This document shows, one piece after another, positions 1 to 7,429 of a stretch of 13,765 bases of DNA (positions within the stretch are counted from its first letter, which is position 1; each line of letters starts with the position of its first letter). Both the position numbers and the translations under genes were made by a program. The stretch is from JBQTIP01 sp052388025. GTDB lineage: Bacteria > Actinomycetota > UBA4738 > HRBIN12. The stretch covers positions 1-13,765 of the forward strand of contig JBQTIP010000275.1 of NCBI GenBank assembly GCA_052388025.1, written 5' to 3'. The notes under the pieces were generated by a model that worked only from the letters and a program-made list of their open reading frames with translations, did no database searches and was not told where the DNA came from.

Positions 1-622
1 ATCGCGGGGGCGGGCAGGCGACGACACGCCAGGACCGGCCAGCGATCGCGGATCAAGGCTGTCCCTCCCGCCGCACAGCTGTCAAGACTATCCCTCCCTC
101 AACCTGAGGCGCAGGGCCCTCGGCCGGCCGACCGCACGTGGTTCCAGAGGGGCGGACCCTCGCCGATGAGCGGGTCCTCCAAACCAGAAAGTATCCTTGG
201 CCTGGCTGTGCTAAGGGTGAGGGTGCTTCGGAGTCCGTTCCTCGAGCCGGGAGGCTGCGTCTTGCCTGCGGCGGCAAACGGACGATCGGCGACGAGGGTG
301 AGCGCCTCCGGCCGGCACCTCACGTCCGTCGACTCCTGGCGATGGAGCGAGTGACGTTCCACGGGGAGTTCGTGAACGTGGAAGATATCGAGATCGATAT
401 CGTCCACGGGGATCGATGCCTTCGCCGAGGGCAGGTTCTAACGAGGCCGGGCTCCGTTTGCCCGTGTGGTTGCTGATGGTTCAGACTGCTTGGAGCGGGC
501 CACGACGACCCTTAGGCAAACGTGTGCTCGTTCACGCCGCCCCAGATGCGAACGATGCGCCGAACGTCGGCGTGGGGCGGACGTGGGCCGATGAGGTGGC
601 GGTGAAGGTGGAGGTGAATGGG
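1..622. other. Mostly non-coding left flank with a possible gene scrap
   Basis: No convincing complete gene is visible in this stretch. Open frames exist on both strands, but their translations are rich in Arg, Pro and Gly, look like GC-driven shadows, and match no family I recognise. The exception is a short plus-strand segment near 336-402, described separately, that reads like part of a luciferase-like monooxygenase. A weak relative of the regulatory box found elsewhere in the window lies at about 480-511. No tRNA, rRNA or clear terminator was seen. The stretch is probably decayed sequence plus the upstream region of the first adenine deaminase. Confidence 0.5.
336..402 (+). pseudogene. 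Possible remnant of a luciferase-like (LLM) monooxygenase
   Basis: Translation from about 336 gives a roughly 20-residue stretch containing RVTFHGEFVNVEDIEID. In luciferase-like, F420- or FMN-dependent monooxygenases, a segment of the type 'RVTFHG-(x)n-PKPVQ' follows the central part of the barrel. The expected Pro-Lys-Pro-Val-Gln continuation is absent here, and the frame degenerates on both sides, so at most a small scrap of such a gene survives. The call rests on recognition of one short motif and could be chance; a translated search of 1-622 would settle it. Confidence 0.3.
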
Positions 623-2352
623 ATGGTCGACGACGCCTTCAGCGTCTCTATGCGAGAGCGGTTGGCGGTGGCCAGGGGTGACGAGCCGGCCGACCTGGTG
701 CTCTCCGGCGGCAGGGTCCTCTCGGTGTTCACCGGGGAACTGCTCGAGGCCGACGTGGCGATCGCGTATGTGGCGGGACTGGGCCGCTACGAAGGAAGGG
801 AAACGGTCGACGTCTCGGGTCTCATCCTCCTGCCCGGGTTCATCGACGGGCACATGCACATCGAATCGACCAAGCTCATGATGGACCAGTTCGCCCGAGC
901 GGTCCTACCTTGCGGCACCACCACGGCCGTGCTGGACCCCCATGAGATCGTGAACGTTTTCGGCCTGCGCGCGATCAGGGAGCTCGTGGCCGCCGCCGCG
1001 GACGTCCCATTCGACTTCTACGTCATGGCATCCCCGTGCGTGCCGGAGAGTCCTTTCGCGTCGAGCGGGGCGACCGTCGACGCGGAGACATCGCCCGGTT
1101 CTTCGAGGAAGAGCCACGGGCTCTGGGGATCGCGGAGTTGATGAACTTCCGGGGAACCGTGGCAGGCGACGAGGACATGATCGCCAAGATCGCGGCCGCC
1201 CACCGGGCCGGCCGCCACATCGACGGGCACGCGCCTGGACTGAGTGGCAGGGCTCTGTGCGCATATCTCGCGTCGGGAGCACGGAGCGAGCACGAAGCCA
1301 CCCGGCTCGAGGAGGCGCTCGAGAAGCGGCGTCTCGGCATGTGGATCATGATCCGCGAGGGGACGGCCACCCGGAACGCGCGCGCGCTCATGCCGCTCGT
1401 GCTCGAATACGGCCCCCGGAACTGCATGCTCGTGACCGACGACCGTGAGCCCCACCACATTCGTCAGGACGGTCACGTAAACGACGTCATCCGCCTCGCA
1501 GTGTCCATGGGAGTGCCCGCCGAGGACGCGGTGGTGATGGCGACCCTACACCCAGCGCAACGGCACCGGCTGTGGGAGCACGGTGCGGTTGCCCCCGGCT
1601 ACGTCGCCGACGTGGTGGCGGTGGAAGGCCTGGAGTCGTTCCGTCCGCTCAAGGTGTGGAAATGGGGTCGGCTGGTGGCGGAAGAAGGCACGGCTATCGG
1701 CGTGCCCGAGGTCTCAGCGCCCGACTGGATGCGTGGAAGCGTGAAGGTGCGGAGGCTGTTCGCAGAGGATTTCCGGATCGGCCCGGCGGATGGCCGGGTG
1801 CGGGTGATCCAGGTCGTTCCCTACGAGCTGTACACACGGACAGTGATCGCGGACCCCAGCCAGAGCGACGGGCAGCTCGTGGCCGATCCCTCCCGCGACC
1901 TCGCCAAGGTTTCGGTCGTCGAGCGGCACAAGGAGACCGGCAGGATCGGGCGCGGCCTCGTGACTGGGTTCGGGCTTCAGCGAGGGGCGATCGCCTCCAC
2001 GCACGCCCACGATGCTCACAATGTCGTGGTCATCGGGGTCAACGACGATGACATGGCGGTGGCCGTGAACCGGCTGGTCGAGATCGGGGGCGGGCAGGTC
2101 GTCGTGGATGGGGGCCGCGTCCTCGCCGAAGTCCCTTGCCCGATCGCAGGACTCCTGTCGGACCTCCCGTTCGAGCGGGTGGCCGACGCCATGGAGGCCA
2201 TGGAGCGGGCCGCCGCCGACCTGGGCGTCACCCTCCCGTACTCGTTCATGGCCATGTCGCTCCTGGCCCTGTCGGTCCTACCCGAGCTCCGACTCACGGA
2301 TCGCGGCCTGGTCGACGTCAACCGCTTCGAGCTCGTGCCGCTCGAGGCGTGA
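623..2352 (+). pseudogene. ade: Adenine deaminase (COG1001 amidohydrolase), interrupted by a one-base frameshift
   Basis: Adenine deaminase hydrolyses adenine to hypoxanthine and ammonia in the cytoplasm, using a binuclear metal site in an amidohydrolase barrel. The ATG at 623 follows a strong ribosome site (GGAGGTG, 610-616). The first part shows HMHIES (residues 77-82) and DPHE (105-108), both hallmarks of the family, and runs to about 1087. The protein then continues one frame over, from about 1087, with GHAPGLSG, RSEHE, MIREG, TDDREPHH and the C-terminal domain, ending at 2352. The break lies in GAGACATC (1085-1092), where GAG GAC ATC is expected: one G is missing. With it restored the protein would be 576 residues, normal for the family. 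All visible catalytic motifs are canonical, so the lesion is either recent or a sequencing error. The next gene starts 13 bases downstream, with likely co-transcription. Confidence 0.85.
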
Positions 2353-2365
2353 CTGAGGGGGGCGC

Positions 2366-4129
2366 GTGCCGGACCTCGACCTGATTGATGCTGCGCTGAC
2401 ACATCGGAAGGCCCACACCGTAATCCGTGGCGGCCAGCTGGTGAACGTGTTCACTGGCGAGATCTATGTTGCCGACGTGGCGATCGCGGGCTCCCGCATC
2501 GCTCGTGTCGGCGACGTTTCGGAGCACGTCGGCCCGGACACCGACGTGGTCGATGCCACCGGAACCTATCTCGTGCCCGGTCTCATCGACGGACACATCC
2601 ACCTCGAGTGCAGCAAGCTCTCCGTGACGATGTTCGCTGACTTGGTCGTCCCCTACGGAACGACCAGCGTCGTGTCTGGGCTGGACCAGATCTTCGTGGT
2701 GGCTGGTCTGGACGGCGTGCGCGAGTTCCTGGACGAGGCGAACGGCAGCGCCCTCAGGGTGTTCTGGGGCGCACCGTCGAAGCTTCCCTACACGTTCCCG
2801 GAGTCGACCGTCGGCTACGCCTTCGGCCCGGAGGAGCATCGGGTGGGACACGAGTGGGCCGAGTGCGTCGGCGTATGGGAGACCGTGCAGGAGTTCATCT
2901 TCGAGCGAGATCCCAAGGTCCTGGCCGCGCTGGACATGGCCGAGCGGGTCCGGCTCCCGGTCATGGGGTGCGCTCCGATGGCTCGGGGACCTAAGGTGGC
3001 CGGCCTTGCGTGTGCCGGCGTGCACGTCGATCACGAGTGCTACTCGGCCGAGGAGACCCTGGAGAAGCTGAGGAGTGGGATGTACGTGATGATCCGGGAG
3101 TCATCGGTTGCCCATTTCCTGGACGAGAACATCAGGGTGGTCACCGAGCATGGTGTGAAGGCGGACAGGATCGCGTTCTGCACGGACGATGTCACCGCAA
3201 CCGACGTCCTCCGCCAAGGGCACCTCGACCACCTCGTACGTCTGGCGATCGAGAGAGGCGTGGAGCCAATGAAGGCGATCCAGATGGCCACCATCAACTG
3301 CGCCCAGATCTACCGGATCGAGGGCCAGGTCGGCTCGATCTCACCCGGACGGTACGCGGACATCCTGCTCGTAGACGACCCTGCAACTTTCCAGGTGCAA
3401 CGCGTCTTCTCGAAGGGGAAGCTCGTTGCGGAGGGCGAGAAGATGCTCGCTCCAGGCAAGCCGCCCGACCGGAGCGCGGCCGTTCTCGCGACCTTCCGAG
3501 GCGGCGAGGTTAGCGCGGACGACCTCCGGATCTCCGCCCCACCCGGGGCGATCTCGGTACGGGTGCTTTCGATGGCGATGTCCGAAGAGGTGCCGTTCGT
3601 CCGCAAACGCAGGGACGTCGTGCTCCCGGTCCGGTATGGCGCGGTGCACTCGGATGTAGAGCAGGACGTGCTCTACGTGTCGGTCGTGGAGCGGTTCGGA
3701 CGGTCGGGCAACCGGCCGACGGCGTTCGTCTCGGGGTTCGGACTGAAGGCCGGGGCTATGGCATCGTCGGCCTCGCCCGACGACAACAACATCGTGTGCA
3801 TCGGGACCAACCCCACGGACATGGCCCACGCAATCAATCGCGTCGCGCAGGCCGGGGGGGGTCAGATAGTCGTCCGTGATGGGCAGGACGTCGCGTTCCT
3901 ACCGCTCCCCATCGGAGGAATCGTCTCCGACGTGGAGCCACAACGGATGGCCGAGGCGGAGACTCGCCTCGACGATGCCGCTCGGGCTCTTGGGTGCGAG
4001 CTCCCTTCACCGTTCATGTACATGATCTTTCTCTCGATCACCGCGATCCCCGACTACGCCATCACCGACCGGGGTCTCGTCGACTGCGTGCAACTAGAGC
4101 TGATCGACCCGGTCTTGGGTTCCGCATAG
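2366..4129 (+). CDS. Divergent adenine deaminase paralogue (COG1001)
   Basis: This 587-residue protein has the same two-domain layout as the gene before it: an amidohydrolase barrel (about residues 20-400) and an adenine-deaminase C-terminal domain (about 420-580, including FVSGFGLKAGA and the AGGGQIVV segment). It starts at GTG 2366 behind a GAGGGGGG ribosome site and is probably co-transcribed with the first copy. HIHLE (77-81), VDHE (221-224), MIRES and TDD (273-275) are kept. Two motifs are not: DPHE is replaced by LDQI (106-109), and GHAP by GCAP, with Cys202 where a metal-binding His is expected. The middle segment (about 133-175, WGAPSKLPYTFPES onward) also differs. The fold is certain. 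Adenine as substrate is doubtful; a substituted purine, a changed metal site or a supporting role are alternatives. No frameshift is seen. Confidence 0.85.
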   Translation: MPDLDLIDAALTHRKAHTVIRGGQLVNVFTGEIYVADVAIAGSRIARVGDVSEHVGPDTDVVDATGTYLVPGLIDGHIHLECSKLSVTMFADLVVPYGTTSVVSGLDQIFVVAGLDGVREFLDEANGSALRVFWGAPSKLPYTFPESTVGYAFGPEEHRVGHEWAECVGVWETVQEFIFERDPKVLAALDMAERVRLPVMGCAPMARGPKVAGLACAGVHVDHECYSAEETLEKLRSGMYVMIRESSVAHFLDENIRVVTEHGVKADRIAFCTDDVTATDVLRQGHLDHLVRLAIERGVEPMKAIQMATINCAQIYRIEGQVGSISPGRYADILLVDDPATFQVQRVFSKGKLVAEGEKMLAPGKPPDRSAAVLATFRGGEVSADDLRISAPPGAISVRVLSMAMSEEVPFVRKRRDVVLPVRYGAVHSDVEQDVLYVSVVERFGRSGNRPTAFVSGFGLKAGAMASSASPDDNNIVCIGTNPTDMAHAINRVAQAGGGQIVVRDGQDVAFLPLPIGGIVSDVEPQRMAEAETRLDDAARALGCELPSPFMYMIFLSITAIPDYAITDRGLVDCVQLELIDPVLGSA

Positions 4130-4142
4130 GGGAGTGCCGACA

Positions 4143-4171
4143 TTGACCGACTGTTGAACCGGCCCTACGAT
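4143..4171 (+). promoter_or_regulatory. Sigma-70-type promoter with shared TTGAC-N3-CTGTTGA box
   Basis: TTGACC (4143-4148) and TACGAT (4166-4171) are separated by 17 bases, a near-ideal housekeeping promoter. The predicted start point near 4178 leaves a leader of only about 20 bases before the Rieske gene ATG at 4199. The -35 is part of the box TTGAC-N3-CTGTTGA (4143-4157), which recurs at two other putative promoters in the window. CCCTACGAT at the -10 is shared with the promoter before the 2Fe-2S subunit gene. The presence of a promoter here makes the Rieske gene a separate transcription unit from the adenine deaminases. Confidence 0.7.
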
Positions 4172-4198
4172 CCAGCCTATCGGGTGACGGGCTGACTC

Positions 4199-5281
4199 AT
4201 GGCGATCGCGGACACCGCGCATCGGGATACCGAGAACCTCCTCGACGTCGAAGGGGAGGCCCGCCTGTACCGGGCCCTGCGGCGCTTCTGGCATCCCGTC
4301 GCCTACGCGTCCGAGCTGGGGTCCGATCCCATGCGGGTCGTGCTGCTGGACGAGCCCCTCGTGCTCGTGCGGCTCGCCGGTAAGGTGCGATGCTTCCCGG
4401 ACCTCTGCGCGCACCGCGGCACGGCCCTCTCGCTCGGATGGGTGGAGGACGACCAGCTTCGCTGCGCTTACCACGGTTGGACCTATGGGGCCGAAGGGGT
4501 GTGCACCTCGATCCCAGCCCGGTTCGGTGCGAGCATCCCGAGGCGCGCCAGGTTGCATCCCTTTCTCGTGGAGGAGAGGGACGGCGTGATCTGGGTCTGC
4601 TTGGTGGAAGACCCGCAATTCCCGATCCCCGAGTTCCCCCAATTCCACGATCCCGCGTTCCGGGTGATCGAGGTCCCGGCGTACGGTTGGCGCTGTAGCG
4701 CTCACCGGCGGATCGAGAACTACGTGGACTTCTCGCACTTTGCGTGGGTGCACGACGGCATCCTTGGGGACCGGGAGCATCCAGAGGTCCCGGACCACGA
4801 CGTCTGGCGCCGGGGCGGCGAGATCCGCTTCGGAGAGGGATTCCGCTACGCGCCGCACGGCGATCTGCGGGAGAGCGATGTTCCGCGCAGCCGGGACCGT
4901 GAAGGCCTTCCAGACCGGACGGGCACGATCCTCGCAGACAAGAGCTACCGCCTCTTCATGCCGCTCACGGTGCTGCTGGACCAGCGCCTCCCCGGCGACA
5001 AGCACTATCTGTTGTTCTTCTCGGCGTCGCCGGCGGGGCCGAAGACCACCCGGTCGTTCACGTTCATGGCGCGGAACTACGATCTGGACGCCAGTCAGGA
5101 CGCGAAGTTTTCAAGCTTCAACGACACGGTGATCGGTCAGGATCGGCCCATCGTCGAGTCGCAGCGGCCGGAGGAGCTACCCTTCGACCTTTCTGCGGAA
5201 CTGCACATCAAGGGCGTCGACCGCGTCTCGATCGAGTACCGCAAGTGGCTCGTCGAGCTCGCACGGGAGGTGCCCGCCTGA
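4199..5281 (+). CDS. Rieske non-haem iron oxygenase, alpha subunit
   Basis: This 360-residue protein is a terminal oxygenase of the ring-hydroxylating/demethylating Rieske superfamily. The N-terminal Rieske domain binds [2Fe-2S] through C70-A-H72 and C89-A-Y-H92. The catalytic domain has the mononuclear iron motif NYVDFSHFAWVH, giving D177, H180 and H185, and a conserved QDRPIVESQ segment near the C-terminus. Length and architecture fit alpha-only, single-component oxygenases such as vanillate O-demethylase and the caffeine N-demethylases. No ferredoxin or reductase gene lies in the window, so electrons must come from elsewhere. Among purine genes, an N-dealkylation of a substituted purine is an attractive but unproven role. 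The ATG at 4199 is preceded only by a weak ribosome site (GGGTGACGGG). A broken relative of this gene lies at 11382-11763. Confidence 0.88.
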   Translation: MAIADTAHRDTENLLDVEGEARLYRALRRFWHPVAYASELGSDPMRVVLLDEPLVLVRLAGKVRCFPDLCAHRGTALSLGWVEDDQLRCAYHGWTYGAEGVCTSIPARFGASIPRRARLHPFLVEERDGVIWVCLVEDPQFPIPEFPQFHDPAFRVIEVPAYGWRCSAHRRIENYVDFSHFAWVHDGILGDREHPEVPDHDVWRRGGEIRFGEGFRYAPHGDLRESDVPRSRDREGLPDRTGTILADKSYRLFMPLTVLLDQRLPGDKHYLLFFSASPAGPKTTRSFTFMARNYDLDASQDAKFSSFNDTVIGQDRPIVESQRPEELPFDLSAELHIKGVDRVSIEYRKWLVELAREVPA

Positions 5282-5290
5282 CGGCGCATG

Positions 5291-5335
5291 GGAGGCGGCG
5301 TCTCGAGACCGGCCGAGCTAGCCGGTCGCGCCTCC
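5291..5335. terminator. Inverted repeat between convergent genes, likely bidirectional terminator
   Basis: GACCGGC (5307-5313) and GCCGGTC (5321-5327) form a perfect 7-base-pair stem with a 7-base loop. Outer arms GGAGGCG (5291-5297) and CGCCTCC (5329-5335) can extend it across an asymmetric bulge. It lies between the stop of the Rieske gene and the end of the deaminase gene on the other strand, and overlaps the latter's last codons. There is no T-tract on either side, so efficiency as an intrinsic terminator is uncertain, although position and symmetry fit a shared convergent terminator. Confidence 0.5.
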
Positions 5336-6373
5336 CCCTCCCCCGAGGGAGACGGACAGCTCTTGTACGAGCGCCTCGATTTCACGCTCGAACTCCGCTC
5401 GAACCCTTCGTGTCTCATCGTCGTCGAGCCAGGACGCTTCCACCGCCGCCAGGGTCAACTCCCGGGCGCGCTCCGGCCCGTACCCGAACTCGGTGCAGAA
5501 CCGGACGTAGTCCGTTCCGATGTCCGTGTGGAGCATGGGAGGGTCGTCCGAGTTGAGCGTCACCCAAAGTCCCTCGTCGATCATCGTCTTTATCGGGGTC
5601 CGCGACAGTTCCTTCGGCCAGCCGCAGAGGGGAGGGCAGCCAAGGCTGCAAGCGAACGGCACGGCCTGGTCTCGCACTCGCTTCAACACCCCGGGGTCGT
5701 CGATCACGTGGTAGCCGTGATCGATACGCTCGCATCCCAAGAGGTCGAGACAAGTCACGATGTGCTTGGCCGGGCCGTCGTGGCTGGTGTGTGCCGTGAG
5801 GCGCAGCCCCGCCCGACCTGCCTTCCGGAACACCTCGGTGAACTTCTCGGGCGGATCACGTAACTCGTCGCCATCCATGCCCAGCCCGATGACCTCCTCC
5901 CGTCGGTGGCCCAGCACGTCGTCGAGCATCTGCCTGGCCATCTCGACAGAATCCTGCCGGTACACGGCCGGGATCAACTGGCACCGCACACCGAAGTCGG
6001 ACTCGGCTGCACGGATTCCGTCCCGCAGACCGTCGACAACGTCCGTGTACGAGACGCCGTATTCCGTATGGAGCGTCGGATTGAAGAACATCTCCCGGTA
6101 GCGCAGATTGCCCAGCCTCACAGCGTCTTCGAGCGACTCGTAGGCGATGCGGGCGAAGTCCTCGCGCTGCAGCAGAGTGCGGCAGACCAGCCCGTAGATC
6201 GCCAGGAACCCCTCCAGGTCGTCGTAGTAGTACAGCTGGCTCGCGGTCGCCGTCGGCAGCGCTACGTCGTTCTTCCGCGCCAGCTCGGCCAGGGTGTCGG
6301 GCCGGATCGCCCCCTCCGCGTGGCAGTGCAACTCGACCTTCGGGATCCTGCGCAGGAATTCCTCGTAGTCCAT
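5318..6373 (-). CDS. Adenosine deaminase-like amidohydrolase with altered catalytic motif
   Basis: This 351-residue cytoplasmic enzyme belongs to the adenosine/AMP deaminase family, which replaces the 6-amino group of purine nucleosides or bases with oxygen at a mononuclear zinc site. Visible metal and catalytic positions are H16 and H18 (HCHAEGA), the GDE at 168-170, H195, H219 (RIDHGYH) and D276-D277 (NSDDP). The usual HAGE motif, whose Glu is the proton-shuttling residue of characterised members, reads HTSH here, so His198 stands in place of Glu. The usual S-N segment after the sixth strand is also replaced, by CSLGCPPLCGW. Substrate is therefore uncertain: adenosine, adenine, or an N6-substituted purine. 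The ATG at 6373 follows GAGAGGAGGGGG. It is last in the importer operon, 108 bases after the second permease gene. The C-terminus ends in a short glycine run. Confidence 0.8.
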   Translation of the reverse strand: MDYEEFLRRIPKVELHCHAEGAIRPDTLAELARKNDVALPTATASQLYYYDDLEGFLAIYGLVCRTLLQREDFARIAYESLEDAVRLGNLRYREMFFNPTLHTEYGVSYTDVVDGLRDGIRAAESDFGVRCQLIPAVYRQDSVEMARQMLDDVLGHRREEVIGLGMDGDELRDPPEKFTEVFRKAGRAGLRLTAHTSHDGPAKHIVTCLDLLGCERIDHGYHVIDDPGVLKRVRDQAVPFACSLGCPPLCGWPKELSRTPIKTMIDEGLWVTLNSDDPPMLHTDIGTDYVRFCTEFGYGPERARELTLAAVEASWLDDDETRRVRAEFEREIEALVQELSVSLGGGGGATG

Positions 6374-6481
6374 GCCCCCTCCTCTCGCAGCGCTACCCAG
6401 CTGGGAATGGGCCTCTCATCGACTTGGGCTTGGCGGCCTCTCTGCGCCGTTCCATTCGAAGCGGCGTGGGTCCCGCCCGGG

Positions 6482-7429
6482 TCATCGGCTCTCGCGGATG
6501 TAGGGCTCGGCGAGTGCCGCGGGTGCGCCTATGGATCTGGCCGACACCGGCCGAGCGGAGACGGCCATCAGCACGAGGATCGTCATGATGAAGGGCAATG
6601 CGGCCAGGAGGTCGCTCGGGATGCGCACGCCGAGGAGCTGGAGCGTGAAGCTCAAGTTGGTCAGTGCGCCGAATACGTAGGCGGCGATCAGGGCCCGCCA
6701 GGGCCGCCACCCCGAGAAGCTAACGAGCGCGAACGCGATCCACCCGGACCCGGCCGTGATGCCGTCCTGCCAGATGCCCGTAAGCTGGATCGTGAGGTAT
6801 CCGCCGCCGAGGCCCGCGAAGGCGCCGCCCACGAGGGTGTGGACGTAGCGCGCGAAGCTCACACGGATCCCGGCTGCGTCGGCCGTGGCGGGATCCTCAC
6901 CGACCGCGCGAGCCGCGAGACCCGTGCGCGTCCGGAACAGGTAGAAGCTGCAGGCTGCGACCAGGAGCCACGAGAGGTAGACGATCGGGTCGTGCCGGAA
7001 GAGGATGGGCCCCACGATCGGGAGGTCGGCGAGGCCTCCCGGCAGGAGCCTGTGGAAGCCTTCCACCCCTTGGCGGCCGGTGAGAGGCGGCTTGGGAAGC
7101 CTGCCGATGAAGCTCGACAGGCCGGTGCCGACGATGACCAGGGCGAGCCCAGATACGACCTGGCTCACGCGGAGGCTGATCGCGAGAGCCGCGTGGGCGA
7201 GCGCGATCGCGGCGCCGGCGGTGGCGCCGAGCAGCATGCCCACGTAGGGATTGTGGGTGGCGAGTGTGCCCACGATGCCGAGGACGCCGCCGACGAGCAT
7301 CATTCCCTCGATGCCCAGGTTCATTACGCCGGATCGCTCGGCCAGGATCTCACCGACGGCCGAGATCGCGAGCGGCGTGCCGGCGACGACCGCGCCAGCG
7401 ATCGTGAGCACGACGATGGAATCGTTCAC
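6482..7429 (-). CDS. Nucleoside ABC transporter permease (NupQ-like, BPD_transp_2)
   Basis: This 315-residue integral membrane protein has about eight or more hydrophobic segments. The NLGIEGMML motif at 37-45 marks the branched-chain-type permeases (PF02653) that serve BMP-dependent nucleoside importers. It is the shorter of two permeases, as in the NupOPQ system of Lactococcus and the Bacillus purine nucleoside importer. It starts at GTG 7429, overlapping the stop of the upstream permease gene (GTGA), which indicates translational coupling and a heterodimeric channel. The stop at 6482 is followed by a 108-base gap before the deaminase gene. Confidence 0.92.
   Translation of the reverse strand: MNDSIVVLTIAGAVVAGTPLAISAVGEILAERSGVMNLGIEGMMLVGGVLGIVGTLATHNPYVGMLLGATAGAAIALAHAALAISLRVSQVVSGLALVIVGTGLSSFIGRLPKPPLTGRQGVEGFHRLLPGGLADLPIVGPILFRHDPIVYLSWLLVAACSFYLFRTRTGLAARAVGEDPATADAAGIRVSFARYVHTLVGGAFAGLGGGYLTIQLTGIWQDGITAGSGWIAFALVSFSGWRPWRALIAAYVFGALTNLSFTLQLLGVRIPSDLLAALPFIMTILVLMAVSARPVSARSIGAPAALAEPYIRESR

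Noticed and set aside
384..401. Near-palindrome GATATC-(x)6-GATATC
   Set aside because: It lies inside the possible LLM scrap, where it can be explained by Asp-Ile codons, and is not repeated elsewhere.
1078..1095. Programmed ribosomal frameshift in the first adenine deaminase
   Set aside because: There is no slippery sequence or obvious stimulatory structure, and the family is not known to use frameshifting.
6396..6466. Palindrome CCCAGCTGGG and a weak hairpin in the gap between permease and deaminase genes
   Set aside because: Short, with a bulged stem and no T-tract or promoter elements; not enough to call an operator or terminator.
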